DNA of 64,000 bases from Liolophura sinensis (taxonomy: Eukaryota; Mollusca; Polyplacophora; Chitonida; Chitonidae): positions 23,507,604 through 23,571,603 of the forward strand of contig NC_088296.1 of the NCBI RefSeq assembly GCF_032854445.1, given 5' to 3'. Made by a program: the position numbers and the translations under genes. The notes under the pieces are model-generated. The model did no database searches and was not told where the DNA came from. It worked only from the letters and a program-made list of their open reading frames with translations. Positions 1 through 11,900 of this stretch are shown one piece after another (positions within the stretch are counted from its first letter, which is position 1; the number at the start of each line of letters is the position of its first letter).

Positions 1-160
1 GAACTGAAGTCCTTTTTGTAATGAGAATATTGGGTGTATATAAGGAAGCATTTAATGTCATGTTTGTAAATATGTAAATAATATGCAAAATACTTATACT
101 TACATATATAACTCTCACCGAACAAATATAAACTGTGGAGCATTATTTTAGTTCTTGAGT

Positions 161-189
161 TTTTATTTATTTATTTATTTATTTATTTA
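161..189. repeat. (TTTA)n microsatellite
   Basis: Pure TTTA run. Similar runs end many SINEs in this window, so it may be the tail of a decayed minus-strand SINE. I see nothing else in 1-814. Confidence 0.8.
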
Positions 190-814
190 GTGCTGGGCAG
201 AGTTGCTGTGGGTTCAAGCGTGGTTGTTGTCAGCAGATTTGTAGATTTCCCCACTGTCACTGCTTGCAGGACTTCAATGATAATGTGTCTTGACTATCCG
301 TCTTTTATGTGATTGCTTATTTCCCCCTTGTTCTCACTGTTGGTTTTGCCCATGCGGCTATAATCTGTCGACGACGCTTGCGCGTCCCTTTGCACAATCT
401 TAGGCATGATGACTGATAAGGGCCACAATGTGCTTCAAGTAATACCAAGGCCGAGGAAGCAAAGGGGCAAAGTTGTGATCTTGAAAAGGCAGAGAGACAA
501 TATTCAGAAGGAGCGATGTGAATTTTCAATAGAGCGAACTTATGGGAGGTGAATCCTTTATATTTTTCACCAACATAACATGCTCAGTCTGAGTGAGTGT
601 TCATCAGTTACTTGCGTTTTTTTTTTCTTTTTTCACCCATAAGAATGACTGCTGTAAATGGACAATTTCGGAGTATTTCGACAACGGAACATCAACTGTA
701 ATTTTATACAAAAGAATACAAAAGGAATCAAGAGCCACCAATATCCGGGATACACTACATCCATTTGCCAGTTACCACATAAATCCCTTGATATTTTCAA
801 TTATTTCATTGGTG

Positions 815-930
815 TTTTATTTATTTATTTATTTGGTTGGTGTTTTACGACATCCTCAAGAGTATTTCACTTATACGACGGCGGTCAGCATTGTGGCGGA
901 GGAAACAGGACAGATCCTGGGGGATGTATG
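815..930 (-). mobile_element. SINE-A fragment (3' part)
   Basis: Reads on the minus strand as the 3' part of a tRNA-derived SINE repeated many times here (called SINE-A). It shows the TTTA-rich tail, then GTTTTACG...CTCAAGAGTATTTCAC, then the TATACGACGGCGG block and the start of the GGAGGAAAC block. The tRNA-like head is missing. Confidence 0.75.
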
Positions 931-1092
931 CGTCGGAACAGGCATTCGTATACCAGTCGTCAACCAATAAGGGCGTTCCAGGTCAATAATCGCAGGGTAA
1001 ATTCCCCAAATCAATGTGTAACACAAACCTCAGAACAATAAGAAAGTATATAAGGTACAAAAATAGACTGAATTATGCAATGAGAAGCAGTC

Positions 1093-1339
1093 AGCAGCTT
1101 TCAATGATGTTGGAAAGACACAAATGTATGCTCTTGGCGACTGAGTGAAATCAGTATTCAAATCGTGTACCATGCTAGAATATAAGTTGTCGATAACAAA
1201 ATGTGTACCTCTGTCGCGTTTTGATTGCAACTGTTCAAGTATCCAACGTGGCGATTTAATTCAACAAGATAAAGATACTGCTCCTAGCCCCGGGGTAAGG
1301 GGAATTAGACTCAGTCAAGAAGCAGAGTGCCAGAGATGC
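1093..1339. repeat. Segment shared with gene 2 intron 1
   Basis: This non-coding stretch matches 56201-56395 in the same orientation. Long identical blocks include GTGAAATCAGTATTCAAATC followed by GTGTACCATGCT, and TTTCAATGATGTT. The match continues with short gaps to a shared AAGCAGAG. It lies about 0.8 kb upstream of the gene 1 start codon, whereas its partner lies inside intron 1 of gene 2. It may be a remnant of the gene duplication or an unnamed dispersed repeat. Confidence 0.7.
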
Positions 1340-2178
1340 TGGACGGTCTGTCCATATTTACTTACAAGAGAATTATACTCATTGTAAAACTTAAGAAACT
1401 GAGAGTGAAGGTGTTTGCTGGAACAACCAGTAAAACACCAGTCAGATAAAAAAAAAACATATGTAAACAGCCGAATACTTTCGTTTGGCCACTTGTGGAC
1501 TCTTTCATGCTTCCGTGCTTCAGTGTGATTGACAGTGCTCTATTTTTGTCCATCGAAATTTCACCAATAAAAAAAATGATAAAATAGACGTGCCTACAGT
1601 TTTCAAGGGCGGCGATGTAATAGCGAATATTTCACTTATACCAGGTTGATCAAGTCGCGATCAGATTGTACACCATTAATCCACCTACCTATATCAGGGT
1701 ACAACCTGACAAAAAGCGCCAGACTAATACTGCTAGTCCTAGATTCACTCGTTGTTTCGGGGCTGATTGGCTTAGCTAAATGCCATTACTGATTACCTAC
1801 AAGAACAAATGGCATTTGTCACAGGATACCCAATTCCGTTCAAACTAATTAATTCCTTCAGATCCGATTTAAATTCTATGCTGTAGTGTACCTACAGTTA
1901 ATTACACCCCCAGTGCTTGAACATATAAACAGTTGCAGACCCTAACCCCTTTTAAATGAGTACACCGACCTGTGCTGCATTATTACTCGACTTTCACCTC
2001 ATTGGCTACAAAAAAGAAGTGTTACAAAAATAAAAGTGAACCTCCATTCACATGAGCAAATCATCTAAAAGCTCTGTCCTCAACCAGTGTGCATATATGT
2101 GATTACAATCAGGATTACAGCTGGAAACGCTGCGTTACGCATTGCCGTCAAGCACTCGGGGTTGAAAAAGACAGCACT
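1340..2178. other. 5' flank of gene 1, no clear element
   Basis: AT-rich sequence upstream of the proposed start codon. I see no convincing TATA box, initiator or repeat. The reading frame of exon 1 is open upstream to an ATG at 2089, so the 5' UTR boundary is not settled. Confidence 0.4.
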
Positions 2179-2260
2179 ATGGCTTTCGCTGGAATGGTTT
2201 CAAGATGGCCGCTGAGTGTTTTATTGTGCCTTACGTTTCTCTGGGATTTCATTCATGGTG
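2179..2260 (+). CDS. Gene 1 exon 1: signal peptide
   Basis: Starts at the ATG reading MAFAGM and runs through a hydrophobic core (LSVLLCLTFLW) typical of a secretory signal, ending with one base of a Gly codon before GTGAGT (phase 1). An in-frame ATG at 2089 would add 30 non-hydrophobic residues. I chose 2179 because it puts the hydrophobic stretch near the N terminus. Gene 2 exon 1 has the same phase and role. The link to exon 2 is inferred from phase, position and content. Confidence 0.75.
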
Positions 2261-5200
2261 GTGAGTGTTTCAGGTTTCTTTTTCAGTTTAAATACGACTT
2301 AATATTTGACAGAGACCAACAACAAATTATATACGTTTTGAACATCACCTTGGTCTTCAATATACGCTGTCCATTACAACTACTAAGTGAAAATGTGAGC
2401 TGTGAATACTGAGCTGTTCTTAATCGTGTGGTCAAAACACACGGTGAGTTGTGGGGAATTTTACCTAAAACTTTGAGGCGAATTCAAACTCAGTACATGC
2501 GACACTCAGTACAGTCACTGGACGCTCACTTCTGTGCTTCCACGCATCTTGTAGTCGCTCAGTACAGTCACTGGATGCTCACTTCTATACTTCCAGGCAT
2601 CTTGTAGTCGCTCAGTACAGTCACTGGATGCTCACTTCCTATACTTCCAGGCATCTTGTAGTCACTCAGTACAGTCACTGGATGCTCACTTCTATACTTT
2701 CACGCATCTTGTAGTCACTCAGTACAGTCACTGGATGCTCACTTCTATACTTCCACGCATCTTGTAGTCACTCAGTACAGTCACTGGATGCTCACTTCTG
2801 TACTTCCAGGCATCTTTTAGTCACTCAGTACAGTCACTGGATGCTCATTTCTGTACTTCCAGGCATCTTTTAGTCGCTCGGTACAGTCACTGGATGCTCA
2901 CTTCTATACTTCCACGCATCTTGTACTCACTCAGTACAGTCACTGGATGCTCACCTCTGTACTTCCACGTATATTGTAGTCACTCAGTACAGTCACTGGA
3001 TGCTCACTTTTGTCCTTCCCAGGCATCTTGTAGTCGCTCAGTACAGTTACTGGATGCTCACTTCTGTGCTTCCACGTACATTGTAGTCACTCAGTACAGT
3101 CACTGGATGCTCACGTTCTGTACTTCCAGGCATCTTTTAGTCACTCAGTACAGTCACTGGATGCTCACTTCTGTACTTCCAGGCATCTTTTAGTCGCTCA
3201 GTACAGTCACTCGATGCTCACTTCTGTCCTTCCATGCTCAGTACAGTCACTGGATGCTCTTCTGTGCTTCCACGCATCTTGTAGTCTTGCTGGGCACCTC
3301 AGTAGTGTGCCTCAGTGTATACTCATTTGCTCATTTGATTGGCATTTTACGGCATACCCAGGACTATTTCACTTATTCGATGGCGGCCAGCATTTTTACT
3401 TGGAGGGAACCAAGCAGGCAGAGACGAAGGAAAGCCCATAACCATCTGCAGATTACATCAAGCCATTCCCACCTGCGATTGAACAGGAAGCCAGCACGAG
3501 CTAAGACTGAAATCAAAACGTGAGAGACCCGTGTGTCACTTCGCTGCGTAACACGCTAACCACCCGGCCACCAGTACGTGTTCGTTGGCACGTGGGGAGC
3601 GTGCGCACAATAATTGTTATCCAAGCCAGTCAGATTTCCATTTTGAAGCTGATGATTGAGGCATATAATGCCTAGATAAAACGCTTTAAACAACTAATTA
3701 TCTACAACTAACTAACTATTTATTTTATTATATTTATTTATTTCATTGTTTTGTTAACAGTTCATTTGTACCCATGGTGGTCAGTTTTATGAGTGGATTA
3801 AATCAGATAGCTTGTGGTGTGGTAAACCACCCAACTTTGGCAAGACACCAAAGCAATTTCCCACGTTTGACGTACAGGCATGCACATCATAGTTATATAA
3901 AACATAACCGTCTAAAAACAAATGTCCATCTGAGGTTTACTCAGCACACAAACATCGATTATAATTCATTTGGGGGGATTCAGAATTCGTAAAACTAGCC
4001 AAACAATTGATATAGATATTTGACCATAGTTCAAAATATATCCAATTAATGAAAACTTTTCATCAGTGTAACTTATGCGTCCATCACAAACACACTTCCA
4101 GGGGCCTCCGTGGCTCAGTAATGACCCAGGAGCCTCTCACCAAAGCTGTGAGTTCAAGTCCAGCTCGATCTGGTTTTCTCTCCGGCCGTAAGTGGGAAGG
4201 TCTACGTGCAACCTCCGGACGGTCGTGGGTTTCCTCTAGGCTCTGCCCGGTTTGCTCCCACTATAATGCTGGCCGCCGTGGTATAAGTAAAATATTCTTG
4301 AGTACGGCGTAAAACACTAATCAAATAAATAAATAAACTGAGTCTTCCGTACTCAGGTCAGTCAAACAAATGAAAGTGGAAACCGGAATAACCAGATGAG
4401 ATAAGGTACTTAGATTTAAAGCTTGTATGAAGCTATGTTTTCAGCTGTGTCGCACAAACAATAAATACTGTCTAAATGACCATAAATACTAAACAGTACA
4501 AGTGAACTACGTGTTAACGTTTACAAATAATTTCAACAGAACAAGGTAAAATGTCACCGAGACTTCATAATTATCTACTTTAACGCGTTAGAAAGAAAAA
4601 TCTTATATATCAACAAAATATGGTCTATTGTGGAGCCCTATATGGCGTAACATCTATTAATGAACAATTGGGTATTTTTATTGGGGCATATCACGACTGA
4701 TTAATTATCTAGTGTTTTTAACACTTATGTTGAAATATTGTCAAAATTTAATTTTAGCCCTTTCTTATAGTTGGAAAAATTTTACCTGTGCATTAACTAA
4801 GGTTGTTCAAGGCCTTGAGTATGAATCTCATGTTGCCAGTTTGGAATTAACACGCTATATTAGGAGTGACATCAAAATCTAGGTTAGTATGTACCACATA
4901 CCTAGCTTATTCTACCCCAAGATCTCACCAAGCTTATACCCCAAACTCACGTTTCCTCTGTTTTTTTCTCTTTTCATTTTCCAATCTAGCTCTGTTTTTC
5001 CAGCCTAAGATTTCCAATCCTATCTCATATCCCAGTTCTTTCTTCCTTTCTTTATTATGTAACTTAATCTTTTAAATTAGAAAAGGCTACATCGGACAGT
5101 AAAAAAAAAGTATGAAAGACAGTGTGACAATTGAAAAATGGTAATATATGGTGAAATCCGACCTCTTGTCAATTTACCTCAGTTGGGGTTTTACTTAAAC

Positions 5201-8200
5201 AGGTGAATGCTTAAACACTAGTAATGCCTTCTCACATATCCGCGTATTCTTTGTCTTTCCGTTTTCCAACTCAGACTATCACTTCAATTCGTGTAACGCC
5301 GCTTCGCAAGTTCTGATATGTTCTGTTATGGGACTGTCTGGTAGAGAAACTGTTCCACAATAGTACACATGTCATTAATGAAGCATCCCATAATATGACG
5401 TTATATAATATTATGTTATAAATGAGAAAGAAAAGCATGACGCTGTGTCAGGATAAGTCACTAATCTACATGCTTACGCTTTGGTGGATTCTTTCCGCAC
5501 TGTGAAAACCCCTGACATACTACTGACTGCGTGAAGCTTGCAGGACACCATGAAAATACACTTGAATGTAAAACTAATGGAGAAAGGATTTATTTCTACA
5601 CTCTTTATGTATACAATACACATATAGAGTTCTATGTTCGGGCTCGCATGATCAATACGATTGTGGATTGGGGGGACGCGACAATGATGGAGCTTGAACC
5701 GACGACCAATCACCTCCTGCGTTTCTACTTCTAGAACAAAGGGAGATTTTCATTGGCCCGGTTTACAGGTAGCCAATATATCCTACCTTTTACATGTAGG
5801 ACAACAACAGAAAACCCGTGTGTAACGTGAGATGCGGCGACAAGCTACAAAGATATTTCCGCCATTTCGTTGAAATTATTGACAGGCTAGCTACATGACC
5901 TAGTGGACACCTTGTCTAAAAATGAAGTCTATTAGGACGAAACATAACACTGACTGCAATGACAGACTTATGGGAGGTGCACGTGTTTGCTTACCATTAA
6001 ATAGCAAGCAAATTATGTACTGTCAGCAGTGGTCGAAATACATGAGCATAATAGTGCTATTGAAAACACATCAGTGCCTTTCGAAGTGCATTAGCGGCAT
6101 TCGAAATAAAATACTGACGGTCATTCGACGTACATGAGTGCCATTCGAAATAAATGAATGACATTCGAAACATGTGAGTGCATTTCGGAATATACATCTG
6201 CTGAACAAAATAGTTTTTTTTTCAGCGAAAAATTGCACTAGGTCAAGTAGAAAGATCTATTTTTAAGAAATGAATTCAATCCGTAAAGAGTCACCTTCTT
6301 GTCCGCCTATACTCTCATCTCTTTGTTCATTCTCAGGTGTGGAAGCACAAAGTGTCTCCATGGAGAAGGCGTTAAAGCGGTATCTATTCCATGAAGAGTT
6401 CGATCCCAGTTCTCGCCCTGTTGTCCAGGATAACGACACCGTCATCGTGTATCTCGACCTCGCCATACACCAAATTGTCGATCTGGTGAGTCGGCAGTTA
6501 TGATTTGTTTATTTGATAAATTTAGTCGTGTGTTTGGGGTTTGAGAATGTCTTGGACATCTTGGTCTCGAAAACAAGCTTACGGAGTTTTTTTTTCACAA
6601 TGAATAATTATAGTTATGCTAAGTTCATTTTAATATTTATTTCCAATATTGTGGATTGTAATATTCCCGTATATTGTTATACAGGAATGTAGCATCCGTT
6701 TTGCCTCCGTTTGTGTCCACAAAGTATCCCTTGGATTGTAAGTAGGAATTCGTTAGTAGGTAAACGTTAAAATAAATAAATATCGAAATATTTTTACAAA
6801 TCCAATGTCAAGTCATAGGGCCTTACGCAATCTGCTGCAGTTATTCCAATTTTTTAATTGGAATTTGATCTCAGAATCTCTTTCATTTTTCATCAGCGAC
6901 AATGTTAACGTTTAGTGCTGTAACTCAGTCCCACGCAATGTATGGCCAGTAAGCTTCGGTGCATACCTGACCCAGCCTGTGAGAACGTAGCCATAAAAAT
7001 ATTGATACAAGCTGACTGTCAAAAAGCGGTCCTTTCTCTGCCAGTAGCTGAGAGGTGTGTCTTGTGTCCTCTCGCCGAGAATTTCAAACTTTCATCATAA
7101 AAACTCATGACTGTCCAAAGTTTAGACAATTTTCATCATTTTGATACCGAACCTGAACTTGTGCACCAAATAGTACACATAATTACATTCCACAAATCGG
7201 AAATGCTAATAGGATAGTAAGAGAGAACTTGCCATACGGTTCAATTGTATATGCCGTCCATATATAATGAGCATAAACTGGAACATTTACACGATGTTGT
7301 AAATTTTCTTTTGCTCTCAGAATGAAAAACTGCAGGTTCTTCAGGCGCAGCTTTGGATCACAATGGTAAGTATGTGTGAACTTTGCAATGTAAAAGATTG
7401 TAGCATAGAGAGTATAATTGCATGAGTGATCTCATTGTGATAGTTTACAAATGGTCTCAGATATTACAGGTGTAAACCCGGCCGCTTATCCGTTACCTCA
7501 GTTAAGTTTTTGTCACACCTGTTCATGTATATAGTAACTTAACCGCCCACTAGCACTATGACTTAATCAGAATAAGGTGAAAATAATGTGGAAGCCATCA
7601 CTGGTCAAGAGTTATTCAAAATGCCATGTTGTTATATAACATTTCATAAATAATACATTCTGGAAGATGAGAGCGTGGAAAAGTTATCAAATGCCGTGTT
7701 GTTATATAACATTTCATAAATAATATATTCTGGAAGATGAGTGCGTGGAAAAGTTATCAAATGCTGTGTTGTTATATAACATTTCATAAATAATATATTC
7801 TGAAAGATGAGTGCGTGGAAAACTCATCAAATGTCGTGTTGTTATATAACATTTCATAAATAATACATTCTGGAAGATGAGTGCGTGGAAAAGTTATCAA
7901 ATGTCGTGTTGTTATATAACATTTCATAAATAATACATTCTGGAAGATGAGTGCGTGGAAAAGTTATCAAATGCCGTGTTGTTATATAACATTTCATAAA
8001 TAATACATTCTGGAAGATGAGTTCTTGGAAATGTCATGAAATGTAAAAAGCTACTGCACAGAGGGTAAAAATAGATCAGAGATCACAGTGTAGTAATTGG
8101 CAATAGGTTACATATTACCTTGAGGAAAATTGCCTTTGGTCAGTTCACATAAACAGTTTTGTTCTAACCGTTTATGTAAGTGGCAACTTAAACACCTCCA

Positions 8201-8959
8201 AGTCACCATGACATGTATAGAATTAGGTAAAAAACAATATGTTAACTGCAATTCATTATTCGTTTCCGGTGTAGAATTACTTAAAATGTGACGTCATACC
8301 TTATCTTGGTGTTACGAAAAGATCGTCGTATTTTACCCTACTTAACATGTTTTCTATGGCGCGTCAAATATTCTAAAAACAAATTAAAATCGTTTTGGGT
8401 ACAGGTTTGCACGCCACTGAGATTGAATATAATTTTCTAATTTGCAAACAGAAATGGCACGATCCTCGAATGACCTGGAATCCTGCAGACTTCGCCAACA
8501 TCTCTGCCCTCCCCGTTCCCTCTGCCAAATTATGGAAGCCAGATATCCTCATATATAACGAGTAGGTATGACATTTGCATTTTCTACACCTTTCAAATGG
8601 GGTTTCGTGACCTAGTTGATTAGCGCGCTAGCGTAGTGTAATGACCCAGGAGCCTCTCACCAATGTGGTCGCTGTGAGTTCAAGTCCAGGTCATGCTAGT
8701 TCCCTCTCCGGCCATACGTGGGAAGGTCTTCCAGTCACCTTCTGATGGCCGTGGGTTTCTTCCGGGCTCTTCCCGGTGTCCTACAATCATAATGCTGACC
8801 GCCGTCGTATGAGTGAAATGTTCTTGAGCACGGCGTAAAACACCAATCAAATAAATAAATAAATAAGACTGAGAAAACTCATGACCATGCCCAGGATGCT
8901 GACAGACTTTACTGTTTGCCAGTTAAATAAACCTGAAGAGCATAAAAAACAAGCCGTGT

Positions 8960-8990
<31 letters not shown>

Positions 8991-11900
8991 GATAAATAAT
9001 ATTTGTTTTTCAGCGTTGGTTTCGACATGGGCAGAGATCCGGCACAGTTCCTGGTGCGTGTCAGTTCTGATGGAACAGTACTCTGGCCCTTCTCGCGCAC
9101 CATAGAATCCTCTTGCAAACTGAACGTCGCCGATTTCCCCTTCGATCGACAGGAATGTTACTTCAGGTTTGGATCGTGGGCATTCACCGCAGACGAGCTG
9201 GATATAATCAACGCGCATGACAGCGGCGATGTCGGTTCTTACGTAGATAATGGAGAATGGAATCTCCTGGGCATGCGCGTAGAGCGTGATTTCGCGACAT
9301 ACCGATGTTGTCCAGGAAGTTACCCCTTCGTGACCTTCACCTTGGTCCTGGAGCGCCGATATCTATATTACGTTTACAACCTGATTTCTCCCTGCATGAT
9401 CATCACACTTTTGGGTCTAACGTCATTCTTTCTTCCTGCGGAATCTGGGGAGAAGATATCCCTGAACGTGACCATTCTGTTAGGCCTGACCGTCTTCCTT
9501 CTGCTCGTGGCAGAAATCATGCCACCTCAGTCCGAAGTCATCCCTGTCATAGGTATGGGGATCGTATTTCTTGTCACTTCATGTTTAGAAACATATTTCC
9601 GACCTACACGACTTAAGAGAGTATTTCATTATTGTTTTCTCTTTTTTTATATATATATTTCATGTCATGTAGGCCTAATGCGATTGGTATAAATAAAATT
9701 GGTACTTTATTACTCTTTTCTCTTTTCTTATATATATGTATATATATATTTCATGTCATGTAGGCCTGATGCGATTTGTAATTCTTTGAATACGATACAT
9801 ATTTGAGTTGTCTGAAAAATTATGGCCAGCTTCTTAAACCAGGCCATAAAATATGGTATTTAAAGGAGGCAAAATACTCTCCTATGTAAATTTCCCTGCG
9901 CTAACATCTCTATGCCATAATTTATAGTGAGGGCACGAAAAACGGCTTATCTACATTCAACAATTTACCAGAAGATAGCGGGTATTAGCAGTGTACACAA
10001 TGTATACTAGAAGATGGCAAATACTACAATAGAGCAGGCGTCATCAGAAATCTGTAACATTTGGTGGATATCAGCAAGTATCAGATACTAACCGATACTA
10101 GCAGATACCGTAAGATAACAGACCCTACCATAGCCAACTTAGTCGGCGATATCTGACAAAAACTAGAGAACAGAAACTAACAGCAGATAGATTTAGCAGA
10201 TATCAGATACCATCGTACATGTCGTGAAGAGGACTAGAGTTGGCAGTTACTATCTGATACCAGATACTGGCAGATAACACAGTAATCTATCCAAGGCATT
10301 ATTTTCTTCTGTACTAGCATGGCCATGCTCCACATTGTACGTTCTCTGCACTACTGAGTACAGGTACTTGGAAAATAAATTATTCTGTTACTTGAGAAAG
10401 ACATTTTTATGAGGTAACTCTACTTTATATTTTGATAGCCATGTTGACCTCGCTTTTGGGATAATTAAACTTTAAGAGGTAATTCTTTCTCTTTCTTTCT
10501 ATGACATCGAAGTAGGGTTGGACGACAAATAGATCAAAGGAGTAGTTATTTATCAATAACAGCTTCTTAATTTATTAAAACGACGATTCAGTTCAGATGT
10601 TTTAATCGTTATCAAATGATTTACACCATACATTGTTGGCGGCCGAGATGGTTAACGCGCCAGCGCGGGGCAGTGACCCATGAACCAATGCGGTCGCTGT
10701 GAGTTCAAATCCAGTTCATGCTGTTTTCCGCCTCTGCGGCGGTGTGTGGGAAGGTCTGTCAGCATCCTGCGGATGGTCGTGGGTTTCGCTCGGTTTTCTC
10801 CACTATTATGCTAACCGTCGTCATATAAGTGAAATATTCTTGACTAGGGGGTAAAACACCAATCAAATAAATAAATAAATTATACATTGTTGGTTGATAT
10901 AATAATAACTTGATAATAATTATTGGCCATTGGTTTATCTCTGCACGAAAAAAAGTCAATTTCTAATTGAGATTTTACACACTCTGGGTCAATTTATGCT
11001 AATCTTTTCTGGCCTTTTATTAGTGAAGCCTGTCCTTCTGTTTCACAGAATACTGTGAACCGATGCTATAGCCAAAAAAATGTTGATACATTTCTGGAAA
11101 AGCAGGTTTTAATTACTTCTTATCATTTTTTCAGGGAAGTTTCTTGGGCTGTGTATTTTTGTCACCAGCCTGTCGACGACCATGAGCGTCGTTGTGTTGA
11201 ATCTTTACTTCTGTGGTGCTCGGGAAAAGTCAGTGCCCCCGTGGGTCAGGAAGTGGATTCTGGGAAAACTTGGTTATTTACTCTGTGCCCGGAAAGTGCC
11301 ACAGGGCTGCGAACAATTCCACGAAACTCCGAAGGTAAGTGTGTATTCACACAGAGGGTTTACGTTATTATTTACGACAACGGAACATAAAGACGACAAC
11401 ATAGTAAGTATTGAACGGGTTCCTGATATAAATCAGGAACTTTGCTTAATTCGTGGGGAAACGTGATAATTTTTTAACTACATTTAGATCGCCGTGGATT
11501 TCCTCCGGGCTCGGCCCGATTTCCACCCACCATAATGCTGGCCGCCGGCTTATAAGTGAAACACCAATGAAAAAAACAATAAGTAAACAATAACATTTAA
11601 CACAAATAAATGGCACGAGGAAAGCAATGTCAACACTATGCATATTCGATGACCATTCAAGACTCTTTTAACTCATTTCCTAATGTTTCCCTCCTAAATG
11701 TGAAGGGCATAGCGCCTCCTGATGTAACGTCTTGTTTTGTCATATCGAGGTGTTGTCCACGTTTTGCATATTATACCTGAACAGTTTCAGCTTTCCCCAC
11801 CTGATTCAGTTCTCGGGCCAGTTTCACAAAGATGCCATGCATGTATGATAATCGCATATACAGGTCAATGGTACGGTAATAGTGACGTACAAAATATCGT

